From NCBI RefSeq assembly GCF_003049645.1, contig NZ_PYWK01000001.1, positions 1,054,001 to 1,118,000 on the forward strand: a DNA stretch of 64,000 bases. Direction: 5' to 3'. This DNA is from Metasolibacillus fluoroglycofenilyticus (GTDB taxonomy: Bacteria; Bacillota; Bacilli; Bacillales_A; Planococcaceae). The position numbers and the translations under genes were made by a program. The notes under the pieces were generated by a model. The model searched no databases, was not told the DNA's origin, and was given only the letters and a program-made list of their open reading frames with translations. Of the stretch, positions 17,561-26,398 are shown one piece after another (positions within the stretch are counted from its first letter, which is position 1; the number at the start of each line of letters is the position of its first letter).

Positions 17561-17781
17561 AGGGGCTGGGGCTGTCCAAAAAGCCGTGCATAGCCGGCAT
17601 TTTGGACAGTAGCGGTGATGTTTCGCAAAATGTTGATTCCTATAAGCAGAGAACGCCTCTTTTAAAAATGTGATGAACATTGGCTTTAGCAGCGTTATCC
17701 TTCAGTAAAAATGAAGCGATGAAAGCATTGATTTCAATGCGGTGCTAAAACAAAATGGACCTTTCGGACAACTCCAGCCCT
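17561..17781 (+). repeat. Family-2 repeat with terminal inverted repeats, copy A
   Basis: A 221-bp element. The start AGGGGCTGGGGCTGTCC and the end GGACAACTCCAGCCCT are imperfect inverted repeats, extended inward by CAAAAAG / CTTTC. Inside are GTGATGTTTCGCAAAATG, GAACGCCTCTTTTAAAAATG and TTTCAATGCGGTG, shared with copies at 32868 (inverted), 50942 and 58146. It follows yitT by four bases and could act as a terminator through its end hairpin. Confidence 0.7.
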
Positions 17782-17835
17782 TTGTTTCTAGATAAAATAT
17801 TCGCTAAAAACATCTGCTTCTACTTTATTTGTCAC
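17778..17835 (-). repeat. Family-3 short repeat, inverted copy
   Basis: On the minus strand it reads GTGACAAATAAAGTAGAAGC ... TTTTTAGCGAATATTTTATC, matching 44185-44238 and, more loosely, 62661-62708. It abuts the family-2 element. Confidence 0.5.
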
Positions 17836-17895
17836 TATCCTCATCGCAAAATGGCTTTTCAGACGACCCTACGGTGATGTTTCAGCAAAGTTTTG

Positions 17896-18951
17896 TTATT
17901 GCTTTGTGTACTTTTTAATCGCAGGAATAATTTCGTCCCCAATTAATTCGATATTTTTCATTATTTGATTGAAAGGAACACCGCCGAAGTCAATTTGTGC
18001 CATGAAGCGTTGTTGACCGAATAATTCATACTGGTAGAGCATTTTTTCAATAATTTGCTGTGGGCTGCCGACCATGAGAGCATCCTTTGTATTGCTACCA
18101 AGCTCAACTTGGTGGCGAGGATAGCCACTACCCCGAATCGCTAGAAAGCCGCTGTGTAAATGCGGATACATTTCGTCGATTGCTTGTTGTGTTGTTTCTG
18201 CCACATAAAATAAGCTTGTTGTTGCGATTGGTAGGTTGGCTGGGTCGAAGCCGCTTTCAGTTGCAGCGTCACGATATGCATCGACGGAAACTTTAAAGTT
18301 TGCAGCTGGTCCGCCTAATGTTGTGAGCATCATTGGCACACCCATATGTCCCGCTTTAATTGCGCTTGCTGGCGGACCACCAACTGCCCGCCAAATCGGC
18401 AATGAGCCTTCCTTTGGCTGTGGATAAATCACCGCATTAATTAAAGGTGGACGGAATTGTCCTTCCCATGTAATTTTTTCTTTTTCGTTAAGTTTCATTA
18501 ATAGTTCTAGTTTTTCTTCGAATAAATCCTCGTAATAAGCTAAGTCATAGCCGAATAGCTCATAAGCGCCAACGCGAGAGCCACGCCCTGCGACAATTTC
18601 AGCACGCCCATTTGAGATTAAGTCAATTGTTGCAAAATCTTCGTATACACGTACAGGGTCAGCTACACTTAAAACAGTAGCAGAGCTCGCGATTTTAATA
18701 TGCTTTGTAGCCTGTGCGATTGCTCCTAAAATAACCGTATGTGCCTGTGAGGTAAAATGTGTTTGATGACTTTCACCAACAGCAAATACGTCAATACCAG
18801 CCTGTTCTGCTAGTGTACTCGCTTCGATTAATTCTTGAATACGCTGCTGTGCTGAAATGCGCTCTCCAGTTAATGGGTTAGCCATATGGTCACCTAGAGA
18901 ATAAAGTCCAAATTCTATCCCTTTAGTTGGGTCGATGCGGTAATTTTGCAT
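17896..18951 (-). CDS. LLM-class flavin-dependent oxidoreductase
   Basis: A 351-residue luciferase-like monooxygenase (bacterial luciferase fold, FMN-dependent). The N-terminus FGLYSLGDHMANP and the segments IDVFAVGESHQTHF, AEIVAGRGSRVGAYELFGYD and PIWRAVGGPPASA are characteristic of the LLM group. It lies three bases downstream of a ring-cleaving dioxygenase on the same strand, with MhqR-type operators upstream of that gene. A role in oxidative handling of quinones or aromatics is inference; the exact substrate is unknown. Confidence 0.82.
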   Translation of the reverse strand: MQNYRIDPTKGIEFGLYSLGDHMANPLTGERISAQQRIQELIEASTLAEQAGIDVFAVGESHQTHFTSQAHTVILGAIAQATKHIKIASSATVLSVADPVRVYEDFATIDLISNGRAEIVAGRGSRVGAYELFGYDLAYYEDLFEEKLELLMKLNEKEKITWEGQFRPPLINAVIYPQPKEGSLPIWRAVGGPPASAIKAGHMGVPMMLTTLGGPAANFKVSVDAYRDAATESGFDPANLPIATTSLFYVAETTQQAIDEMYPHLHSGFLAIRGSGYPRHQVELGSNTKDALMVGSPQQIIEKMLYQYELFGQQRFMAQIDFGGVPFNQIMKNIELIGDEIIPAIKKYTKQ

Positions 18952-18953
18952 AA

Positions 18954-19898
18954 TTATTCGTCTCCTTCGATTGGCTTTAAGTGCGCTTCAATTTCTGTAC
19001 GACGCCCTTCTAAAAATGGTGGCAAATCTAATTTTTCGCCTAGTGTTGCTATATCTCCGTCAATTGTAAAGCCTGGGCCGTCAGTTGCAATTTCGAAAAG
19101 AATACCATTTGACTCGCGGAAATATAAGCTTTCAAAATAATAACGGTCGATAATGCCTGATGTGGGAAAGCCGAGCTCTTTAACACGCTCATCCCAATAA
19201 GCGAGCTCTTCATGATTGCGCACGCGAATGGCTAAATGATGAATGCTGCCACGACCGGGCTTTTCACTAGGACCATCCAGCTCTTTAATGACGATTTCAC
19301 CAAAGGCTTGCCCTTTAATTGATTGAAAAACTGCTTCATCTTCTGTGCAACTTATTTCTTTGTAATTAAGCATTTGCAATGTGCTTGCGATTTTATCAAG
19401 GCGTTTCACTGTTATTTCTACAGTACCCATACCTAAAATTTGATGCTCTGCAGGGACAGGCGATTTAGCCCATGTTTGCCAGTAATCAATCACTTCGCCA
19501 TTTGCGGCAAGGAGTACTATGCGTAAACCTTCCTCGTCCTCAAAATGGAGGGCAGGGCGGTTGGCATATGTCGTAATTTCACCATGTTTTACATTGTAGT
19601 TCGCCAAGCGTTGTTGCCAATAAACTAAGCTGTCTTCTGTAGGGACAAGTAAACCAATTTGTGTGATAGCATTTGTGCCACGGTGTGTTCGTCCAATAAA
19701 AGGCATTTCAAAAAATGATAATTCTGTACCTGGGCTACCTGTTGTGTCCCCATAAAAGAGATGGTACATCGATGGGTCATCTTGATTCACAGTTAGTTTT
19801 ACACGACGCAACCCTAAAATATGACGATAAAAATGATTATTTTGCTTCGCATCTTTTGTTAGCATAGAAATATGATGATGTCCTGGAATCGTATACAT
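18954..19898 (-). CDS. Ring-cleaving dioxygenase, MhqA/MhqO type
   Basis: A 314-residue vicinal-oxygen-chelate protein with two glyoxalase-fold halves. The N-terminal half begins PGHHHISMLTKDAKQNNHFY (metal His in the first strand), and the second half has SIHHLAIRVRN and ends with the metal-ligand stretch YFRESNGILFEIATDGPGF. It is the extradiol-dioxygenase family that opens hydroquinone or catechol rings in the B. subtilis mhq regulon. It is co-directional with the LLM oxidoreductase and divergent from a paralogue at 20151. GGAGCGATT upstream is a weak ribosome site. Confidence 0.85.
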   Translation of the reverse strand: MYTIPGHHHISMLTKDAKQNNHFYRHILGLRRVKLTVNQDDPSMYHLFYGDTTGSPGTELSFFEMPFIGRTHRGTNAITQIGLLVPTEDSLVYWQQRLANYNVKHGEITTYANRPALHFEDEEGLRIVLLAANGEVIDYWQTWAKSPVPAEHQILGMGTVEITVKRLDKIASTLQMLNYKEISCTEDEAVFQSIKGQAFGEIVIKELDGPSEKPGRGSIHHLAIRVRNHEELAYWDERVKELGFPTSGIIDRYYFESLYFRESNGILFEIATDGPGFTIDGDIATLGEKLDLPPFLEGRRTEIEAHLKPIEGDE

Positions 19899-19962
19899 AT
19901 CAATCGCTCCTTGTATGTTGTTGCTTCCACTTTACTACTTGAAAATTGAATATGCAAGAAAA

Positions 19963-19982
19963 ATATCTCGAATTCAAGATAT
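19963..19982. promoter_or_regulatory. MhqR-type operator 1
   Basis: ATATCTCGAATTCAAGATAT, a 20-bp near-perfect palindrome with the ATCTCGAATTC(G/A)AGAT core known for the MarR-type regulator MhqR. It is 65 bases upstream of the minus-strand dioxygenase. Confidence 0.8.
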
Positions 19983-19996
19983 TTTCTTCTAAGTGA

Positions 19997-20025
19997 TTGA
20001 CAGCGTTAAATATGTATGGTAAATT
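19997..20025 (+). promoter_or_regulatory. Promoter of the plus-strand mhq-like genes
   Basis: A perfect -35 TTGACA (19997-20002) and -10 TAAATT (20020-20025) with a 17-base spacer, directly abutting operator 2. Bound repressor would block the polymerase. Confidence 0.75.
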
Positions 20026-20044
20026 TATCTCGAATTCGAGGTAA
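20025..20044. promoter_or_regulatory. MhqR-type operator 2
   Basis: TTATCTCGAATTCGAGGTAA, sharing the TATCTCGAATTC core of operator 1, with its centre 62 bases away. No mhqR-like gene is in the window. Confidence 0.8.
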
Positions 20045-20150
20045 TTTGAGTTTTAGGATTGGTTAGCGGGATTTTTCAGCATATTAGTGGAAAGTTAACA
20101 ATAATCGACAAAACGGATTATGAACAAATACGATATCGGAGGAATGACAA

Positions 20151-21134
20151 ATGAATCATTTAAAAGGAATCCATCACGTAACAGCAATTACAAGCAGTGC
20201 AGAAAAGAACTATGAATTTTTCACATACGTATTAGGGATGCGTTTAGTAAAAAAAACGGTCAATCAAGATGATATTCAAACATATCATTTATTTTTTGCT
20301 GATGATAAAGGTTCAGCAGGAACAGATATGACGTTTTTTGATTTCCCAGGTATTCCAAAGGGGGTACATGGTACAAATGAAATTTCAAAAACATCATTCC
20401 GTGTACCAACAGATGAGGCACTTAATTATTGGGCAAAGCGTTTTAATCGTTTACAAGTAAAGCATACAGGTATAAAAGAGCAATTTGGTAAAAAAATATT
20501 ATCTTTTGTCGACTTTGATGAACAGCATTATCAGCTCATTTCCGATGAAACAAATAATGGTGTTGCTTCAGGTACTCCGTGGGAAAAGGGACCGATTCCA
20601 TTAGAATATGCAATTACAGGATTAGGTCCAATATTTATTCGCATTAGTGATTTTTCTTTCTTCAAGCAAATGTTAGAAAAAGTAATGCTATTTAAAGAAG
20701 TTGCACAGGAAGATTCGTTCCATTTATTTGAAGTGGGCGAAGGCGGGAATGGCGCTCAAATTATCGTAGAGCATAATACGGTACTGCCGAATGCACGTCA
20801 AGGTTTTGGAACGGTACACCACGCAGCATTTCGTGTGGAGGATCGTGCAATGCTAGATGAATGGCAGACGCATTTTGAAAGCTTTGGTTTGCATACATCA
20901 GGCTATGTCAATCGCCATTTCTTTGAGTCGTTATATACTCGTGTTGCACCACAAATTTTATTTGAGCTAGCAACAGATGGTCCAGGCTTTATGGGGGATG
21001 AGCCGTATGAAACGCTAGGGGAAAAGCTTTCCTTACCGCCATTTTTAGAGCCAAAGCGTGAGCAAATTGAACGCTTAGTACGACCAATTGATACTATACG
21101 TAGCACGAAAAATATCGAAAAAGAGTATGAATAA
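20151..21134 (+). CDS. Ring-cleaving dioxygenase, MhqA/MhqO type (second copy)
   Basis: A 327-residue two-half VOC protein, paralogous to the minus-strand copy at 18954. It starts GIHHVTAITSSAEKNYEFFT, shares RLVKKTVNQDD with the paralogue (RRVKLTVNQDD there), has TVHHAAFRVED in the second half and LFELATDGPGF at the last metal site. CGGAGGAATG lies just upstream of ATG. It is followed after 13 bases by a nitroreductase, as mhqO follows mhqN in B. subtilis in reversed order. Expected role: extradiol cleavage of (methyl)hydroquinone or catechol. Confidence 0.85.
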   Translation: MNHLKGIHHVTAITSSAEKNYEFFTYVLGMRLVKKTVNQDDIQTYHLFFADDKGSAGTDMTFFDFPGIPKGVHGTNEISKTSFRVPTDEALNYWAKRFNRLQVKHTGIKEQFGKKILSFVDFDEQHYQLISDETNNGVASGTPWEKGPIPLEYAITGLGPIFIRISDFSFFKQMLEKVMLFKEVAQEDSFHLFEVGEGGNGAQIIVEHNTVLPNARQGFGTVHHAAFRVEDRAMLDEWQTHFESFGLHTSGYVNRHFFESLYTRVAPQILFELATDGPGFMGDEPYETLGEKLSLPPFLEPKREQIERLVRPIDTIRSTKNIEKEYE

Positions 21135-21147
21135 GGGAGCTAATCAT

Positions 21148-21765
21148 ATGGAATTTCAACAACTAATTGAGCAACGTCGTTCAGCTAATAACTTTTTATT
21201 AGATGTCCTGATTACTGAGGCTGATTTAAAAGAAATTTTTGATGACGTGAAATATACGCCAACAGCTTTTAATTTACAGCATGCGCATTATTACGCTGTG
21301 ATGGATAAGGAGAAGAAGGAGCAAATACGGGAAGCAGCTAACGGTCAATACAAGGTGCATAGTGCCTCCGCTGTTCTTATCGTAACAGGTGATCGCTATG
21401 CCTATCGGCAGACAGAGTGCTTGAATCAAGGGATGCGTGACTTAGGCATCATTACAGAAGGAGAGCTACAAGACCTCATTAAGGAAAATACGGTCTTTTA
21501 CGAAGGTCGAGGAGAGCAGTTTATGAAGGAGGAGGCTATCCGTAATGCCTCGTTATCTGGGATGATGTTTATGCTGGCAGCTAAAAATCGAGGTTGGGAT
21601 ACATGCCCGATGATTGGCTTTGACCAAGAGAAAGTGCGTGAGCTTATGCAAATTCCTGCTAATCAAGAAGTTGTATTAATGATTACAATTGGCAAGGAAA
21701 AGGAAAAAAGTCGCCGTTTAAGAGGCTATCGCAAGCCAGTAAACGAGTTCGTGCAATTTATTTAA
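21148..21765 (+). CDS. Nitroreductase family protein, MhqN/YodC type
   Basis: A 205-residue FMN-dependent NAD(P)H oxidoreductase of the nitroreductase fold. RRSANNFLLDVLITEADLKE (about 10-29) is the FMN-binding N-terminus, TPTAFNLQHAHYY the second flavin-contact segment, and GWDTCPMIGFD the conserved C-terminal part. AAGGGAG precedes ATG 21148; the longer frame from 21088 would run back into the dioxygenase gene. It likely reduces quinones or nitro-compounds within the MhqR-controlled set. Confidence 0.85.
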   Translation: MEFQQLIEQRRSANNFLLDVLITEADLKEIFDDVKYTPTAFNLQHAHYYAVMDKEKKEQIREAANGQYKVHSASAVLIVTGDRYAYRQTECLNQGMRDLGIITEGELQDLIKENTVFYEGRGEQFMKEEAIRNASLSGMMFMLAAKNRGWDTCPMIGFDQEKVRELMQIPANQEVVLMITIGKEKEKSRRLRGYRKPVNEFVQFI

Positions 21766-21776
21766 GGGGAAAGGCT

Positions 21777-21815
21777 TCGAAAGAGCAGTGTGGTGGCCTG
21801 CTCTTTCGACGCTTT
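21777..21815 (+). terminator. Terminator after the nitroreductase gene
   Basis: TCGAAAGAGCAG (21777-21788) pairs perfectly with CTGCTCTTTCGA (21798-21809), then CGCTTTTG. Confidence 0.8.
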
Positions 21816-22072
21816 TGATAGTGCTATTTTAAAAAATTCACTCGTTAAAATAGCAAGAAGGTTCTTTGAAAACGAGAGAAACACTGAATTTAGCAGCATT
21901 TTTTTGAATTTAAAATAAAATGAGCGTAAAGTGGATTTTTCACTGCGCTGGGGGGAATTTAATCTTTTAAGACAGCCCACGTGCAAAATGAGATATCTTT
22001 TTGATGTTTTCACTTTAATGTAAGGAAACCCCTCTCTGTTTTGCTGAGCAAACAATTTATCCAAAGACCAAT
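21816..22072. other. Intergenic stretch, no supported gene
   Basis: AT-rich sequence between two terminators. Parts (CACTGAATTTAGCAGC, followed by poly-T) are loosely like the middle of the family-2 repeats (CATTGGCTTTAGCAGC), so this may be a diverged member. A 100-codon frame on the minus strand has no homologous look and no ribosome site. Confidence 0.4.
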
Positions 22073-22119
22073 AAAAGCGTCCAACAAGCTGGCAACCGCA
22101 TGGCTTGTTGGACGCTTTT
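22073..22119. terminator. Strong bidirectional terminator beside fabI
   Basis: A 17-bp perfect stem (22073-22089 with 22103-22119). The arms begin AAAAGCGTCC and end in TTTT, working for both strands; the right arm directly abuts the complement of the fabI stop codon. Confidence 0.85.
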
Positions 22120-22899
22120 TTATCCCATAATATTGTAGCCAGAGTCTACATATATCGTTTCGCCTGTTACGCCACGCGATAGTGTGCTGAGCATTACAAT
22201 TGTCATGTCTGCAACTTCCTCTTGGTTTGTGTTGCGCTTTAATGGCGATTGCTCTTCGATTTTGTGTAAAATTTGGTTGAAGCTTGGTACGCCCTTTGCT
22301 GCTAGTGTACGAATGGCACCAGCAGAAATTGCATTGACGCGAATATTATCTGTGCCTAAGTCAGCCGCTAAATAACGCATAGCTGCCTCTAAAGCTGCCT
22401 TTGCGACGCCCATTACATTGTAGCCGTCTAATACGCGCTCTGCTCCTAAGTAGCTCATCGTAACGATGGAAGCACCATCCGCTAAATAAGGCTTCGCTGC
22501 TTTACTAACAGCAACTAATGAATATGCGCTTGTATCTTGCGCGAAAGCATAGCCTTCACGTGAAGTTTCATGGAAGCGATTTTTTAAATCCTCTGCATGT
22601 GCGAAGGCAACTGAATGGACGATGCCATGAATGTCGCCAAACTGTGTGCTAATTTGCTTGAAAGCTTGTGCAATGCTGTCATCGCTATTTACATCACACT
22701 CGATAACAGCCGTTTTATAATCTGTATAATCAGCTAGCATTTTTTCAATTTTTCCTTTTGAACGTTCTTTTCGGTACGTGAAAATAACGTTTGCGCCTAC
22801 TTCAAATAATTTTTTTGCAATGCCCCAAGCGATGCTACGCTCATTCGCAACACCCATCACAACAACATTCTTATTTTTTAATTGTAAAATATCCATCAT
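22120..22899 (-). CDS. fabI: Enoyl-[acyl-carrier-protein] reductase FabI
   Basis: A 259-residue short-chain dehydrogenase that performs the last step of each fatty-acid elongation cycle, reducing enoyl-ACP with NAD(P)H. The FabI form of the nucleotide-binding motif is MGVANERSIAWGIAK; the catalytic Tyr...Lys pair sits in YNVMGVAKAALE; SAGAIRTLAAKG is the substrate-lid region. ATG 22899 is chosen because AAAGGAG lies five bases upstream; the GTG six bases earlier falls inside that site. A FapR operator is just upstream. It appears monocistronic. Confidence 0.92.
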   Translation of the reverse strand: MMDILQLKNKNVVVMGVANERSIAWGIAKKLFEVGANVIFTYRKERSKGKIEKMLADYTDYKTAVIECDVNSDDSIAQAFKQISTQFGDIHGIVHSVAFAHAEDLKNRFHETSREGYAFAQDTSAYSLVAVSKAAKPYLADGASIVTMSYLGAERVLDGYNVMGVAKAALEAAMRYLAADLGTDNIRVNAISAGAIRTLAAKGVPSFNQILHKIEEQSPLKRNTNQEEVADMTIVMLSTLSRGVTGETIYVDSGYNIMG

Positions 22900-22930
22900 T
22901 TGCACTCCTTTAGTACAATAATATCTGTTA

Positions 22931-22947
22931 TTAGTACCAACTACTAA
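22931..22947. promoter_or_regulatory. FapR operator of fabI
   Basis: TTAGTACCAACTACTAA, a 17-bp inverted repeat matching the FapR consensus (TTAGTACC-N-rich-TACTAA), located 32 bases upstream of the fabI start. FapR releases on malonyl-CoA. Confidence 0.88.
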
Positions 22948-23069
22948 AAATAACTATAACACGATAAAAAAAAGCACGCAATAGATTTTTCTTCTACTCG
23001 CATGCTCTGTATAACACTTGTCATCATTATTTTGCAAATCTCTATGAAGTTTGAGAGATTCACCAAATA

Positions 23070-23363
<294 letters not shown>

Positions 23364-23365
23364 TT

Positions 23366-23394
23366 ATTCTATAGTGGTTCACTATACTTTTCAA
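23366..23394 (-). promoter_or_regulatory. fer promoter with palindromic operator candidate
   Basis: On the minus strand, TTGAAA (complement of 23389-23394) and TAGAAT (complement of 23366-23371) are 17 bases apart. The 17-bp sequence TATAGTGGTTCACTATA at 23370-23386, with perfect 7-bp arms, fills the spacer and touches the -10, the classic position of a repressor site. Confidence 0.6.
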
Positions 23395-23449
23395 CAGGCA
23401 ATACTTGATTGTCATAGAAATGTCTAAGTGCGTAGCAATTGTGTCAGGC

Positions 23450-23479
23450 ATGACAAGGACTTGGAGAAATGATTATAAT
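23450..23479 (+). promoter_or_regulatory. Promoter upstream of the MHYT kinase gene
   Basis: ATGACA (23450-23455) and TATAAT (23474-23479) with an 18-base spacer. This leaves a leader of about 170 bases before 23658 in which I recognise no riboswitch. Confidence 0.5.
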
Positions 23480-23657
23480 ATGGAGTGAAACGAGAATTTA
23501 GAAGGTATTTTAATTAGTACAAATGTAGCAAAAGCTGTGGAGAGAAAGCGTTCAATTCTATTTTGCTTTAAATATTGTTGGAATTAATCCGATACAAATA
23601 CAGAAAAAAGTTTAGGCAATTAATTTTCGTGTTGACCTAAAAATAGGGGGTTTTTTT

Positions 23658-26015
23658 ATGGAACATATACACGGATCTCATGATACAATATTAGTCATTT
23701 TCTCATATATTGTTGCTGTTGCAGCAGCATATACGGTATTAGATTTGGTTGGAAGAATTAGTAATTTAAAAGGGAGATCTAGACTACTGTGGCTGCTATT
23801 TGGAGCGAGTGCTATGGGGCTAGGTATTTGGTCGATGCATTTTGTAGGGATGCTGGCATTTTCACTACCAGTACCTGTTGCCTATAATATTATTATTGTC
23901 ATTATTTCGGTAATCGCTGCAATTATTGGCTCGTTTATAGCACTGCATTTAGTCAGTCGTAATAGCCGGTTAACATTGCCGCGCTTATTAAGCGCTAGTG
24001 CTTCATTAGCTACTGGAATTGTTGCAATGCATTATATTGGTATGGAAGCGATGCAAATTGGTATTTCTTACGATTTATCTTTTGTTGCTTTATCTATAAT
24101 AATTGCACTTTTAGCATCTTTTGTTGCTCTTTTATTGGCATTCTTTTTTAGAAATGGAGAGGGGAATCCGAAAACATTTGCCAAGCTCGGAAGTGGATTA
24201 ATTATGGGGGCAGCTATTGCTGGTATGCATTATGTTGGGATGCACGCAGCGCATTTTTACATAGATGAAAATATGAAATCTAGTGCAGGAGTCGTTTTTA
24301 ATCAACAGTTTCTAGGCTATTTCATTTCAACTGGTACATTGTTTTCATTAATTATCTCTTTGCTTGGTATTTATTTATCGAATAAAATCTCGTTTAAGGA
24401 TTCCGAAATTGAAGAGAAAACAAAAGAGATATATAAGATGAATGAGGAGCTGAAGGAGCTAAATAGCAATTTGGAGCAATTAGTAAAAGAACGCACAGCG
24501 CAGCTTGAACAGGCTCATGATGAAGCGATTAAGGCAAATATGGTAAAAAGTAAATTTTTAGCGAATATGAGCCATGAGTTACGCACGCCTCTTAACGCTA
24601 TTATTGGTTATAGTGAGATGCTGGCAGAGGAAGCGGAAGATATAGGGGAAACATTATTTGTTGATGATTTAACTAAAATCCGAAATGCAGGAAGCCACTT
24701 GCTTTCATTAATAAATGATATATTAGATATTTCAAAAATTGAGGCAGGCAAAATGGAGGTATATTTCGAGAAAGTTGCGATTCAGCAGCTTGTACAAGAT
24801 GTTATTGCTACAGTTAAGCCACTTGTAGACCAAAATAATAATGAATTAGTAGCGCGAATAAGCGATGGCGAAATGACAACAGACGTGACGAAGCTAAGGC
24901 AAATTTTAATTAATTTGATTAGCAATGCAAGTAAATTTACGAAAGATGGCATAGTTACAATTACGGTTGAAGAAGAAACGCGCAAAGCGCAAGCAGGCTA
25001 TAGCTTCTGTATTCAGGATACGGGAATTGGTATGACTGCTGAGCAAGTAGACAAGCTATTTCAACCATTCACTCAGGCAGATGCTTCCACAACGCGAAAG
25101 TATGGTGGCACAGGGCTTGGTTTAGCAATTAGTCAAAGCTTTAGTGAAATATTAGGCGGAGCAATTAGCGTTGAAAGTAAAGAGGGTGTTGGCAGTACGT
25201 TTACATGCTGGCTACCGATGTCAAAAGTAGAAGAATCCATGATAGTCGATAAGGCAGATGTGCATAAGCTTGAAAAGAAAAGCAAGGTAAATGTTTTGCA
25301 TATTGATGATGAGCCATTGAATCACCAATTAATGAAGCATTATTTAGCAAAGGAGGACTGGACGTTAGCTTATGCCTCAAATGGTCAGGAAGGGCTGGAA
25401 ATGGCGAGAAGGCTACAGCCTGAAGTGATTTGCCTAGATATTTTAATGCCGAGCATGGACGGTTGGAGTGTGCTAACGGCTTTGAAAAATGATGAGGAGT
25501 TACAGCATATACCCGTCATTATTTGGTCGATGGTGAAGGATGAGTCTTTAGGCTATTCCCTTGGCGCATCTGAATATTTAACAAAACCAATTAATAAAGA
25601 GTCGCTAGTAAGTGCGTTAGAGCGTTATGTTACAGAGAAGCAGCAATTGCAGGTGCTTGTTGTAGAAGACGACATAATGACAAGTGAATTGATGACTAAA
25701 TTATTAAATAAAGAAGGTTATGCTGTTACGCAGGCACGCAACGGTCAGCATGCAATTGATTGTGTGAAAAATGAAAAGCCACAACTGATTTTACTCGATT
25801 TAATGATGCCTGAAATGGATGGCTTCCAATTTATTGATGAATTAAGGAAAATAACGGAATGGCGTGATATACCTGTTGTTGTCGTAACTGCTAAAACATT
25901 GACCGGAGAAGAACATTTGAAACTGAGTAGCTATGTTGAGAGCATCGTGCAAAAAGGGATGATTAAACATAAAATGCTGCTGGAGAAAATCGAAGAAATT
26001 TTAATTAAAGAATAA
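23658..26015 (+). CDS. MHYT-domain hybrid histidine kinase with two receiver domains
   Basis: A 785-residue sensor. The membrane part (about 1-250) has three MHYT motifs, MHFVGM, MHYIGM and MHYVGM, proposed to bind a metal and sense O2, CO or NO. A coiled coil (about 255-295) leads to a HisKA domain (MSHELRTPLNAIIGYSEM, His near 306), a HATPase ([16 protein letters not shown]) and two receiver domains: the first with HIDDEP and LDILMP, the second with VVEDD and LLDLMMPEMDGF. AGGGGG-rich sequence precedes ATG. It heads a three-gene unit with a lone receiver and a REC-HD-GYP protein, so its output is probably c-di-GMP turnover. Confidence 0.88.
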   Translation: MEHIHGSHDTILVIFSYIVAVAAAYTVLDLVGRISNLKGRSRLLWLLFGASAMGLGIWSMHFVGMLAFSLPVPVAYNIIIVIISVIAAIIGSFIALHLVSRNSRLTLPRLLSASASLATGIVAMHYIGMEAMQIGISYDLSFVALSIIIALLASFVALLLAFFFRNGEGNPKTFAKLGSGLIMGAAIAGMHYVGMHAAHFYIDENMKSSAGVVFNQQFLGYFISTGTLFSLIISLLGIYLSNKISFKDSEIEEKTKEIYKMNEELKELNSNLEQLVKERTAQLEQAHDEAIKANMVKSKFLANMSHELRTPLNAIIGYSEMLAEEAEDIGETLFVDDLTKIRNAGSHLLSLINDILDISKIEAGKMEVYFEKVAIQQLVQDVIATVKPLVDQNNNELVARISDGEMTTDVTKLRQILINLISNASKFTKDGIVTITVEEETRKAQAGYSFCIQDTGIGMTAEQVDKLFQPFTQADASTTRKYGGTGLGLAISQSFSEILGGAISVESKEGVGSTFTCWLPMSKVEESMIVDKADVHKLEKKSKVNVLHIDDEPLNHQLMKHYLAKEDWTLAYASNGQEGLEMARRLQPEVICLDILMPSMDGWSVLTALKNDEELQHIPVIIWSMVKDESLGYSLGASEYLTKPINKESLVSALERYVTEKQQLQVLVVEDDIMTSELMTKLLNKEGYAVTQARNGQHAIDCVKNEKPQLILLDLMMPEMDGFQFIDELRKITEWRDIPVVVVTAKTLTGEEHLKLSSYVESIVQKGMIKHKMLLEKIEEILIKE

Positions 26016-26029
26016 AAGGATTTGATGGA

Positions 26030-26398
26030 ATGCAAACTATTTTGCTTGTAGAGGATAACGATATGAATCGTGATATGCTAGCAAGAAGATTAACTCGAAA
26101 AGGGTTTTTTGTAGTGGCGGCAGAGGATGGACAACAAGGAATTGACTATGCGATAGCGGAGCAGCCAGCATTAATTTTAATGGATTTAAGCTTGCCAGTA
26201 GTTGATGGCTGGGAGGCAACGAGGCAATTGAAGGCGAACGCAATGACGAAGCATATTCCCATCATTGTTTTAACAGCACACGCAATGAAAGAGGATGAGG
26301 AAAAGGCCTATCAAGCAGGCTGTGATGACTATGATACGAAGCCGATAATACTAGAGCGTTTACTTGAAAAAATGACGAAAGCGTTAGCAGGTAGATGA
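26030..26398 (+). CDS. Stand-alone response regulator receiver
   Basis: A 122-residue CheY-like domain. The acidic pair is in LLVEDNDMN, the phospho-acceptor Asp in LILMDLSLP (about residue 53), then LTAHAM and Lys in YDTKPI. It has no output domain and resembles the Cph2/DivK-type phospho-relay receivers. It starts 14 bases after the hybrid kinase, and its TGA stop overlaps the next ATG by four bases. It likely shuttles phosphate between the kinase and the HD-GYP protein or another partner. Confidence 0.88.
   Translation: MQTILLVEDNDMNRDMLARRLTRKGFFVVAAEDGQQGIDYAIAEQPALILMDLSLPVVDGWEATRQLKANAMTKHIPIIVLTAHAMKEDEEKAYQAGCDDYDTKPIILERLLEKMTKALAGR

Noticed and set aside
21762..22064. 100-codon frame on the minus strand between nitroreductase and fabI
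   Set aside because: It lies between two terminators in repeat-like sequence, has no ribosome site and its translation resembles nothing.
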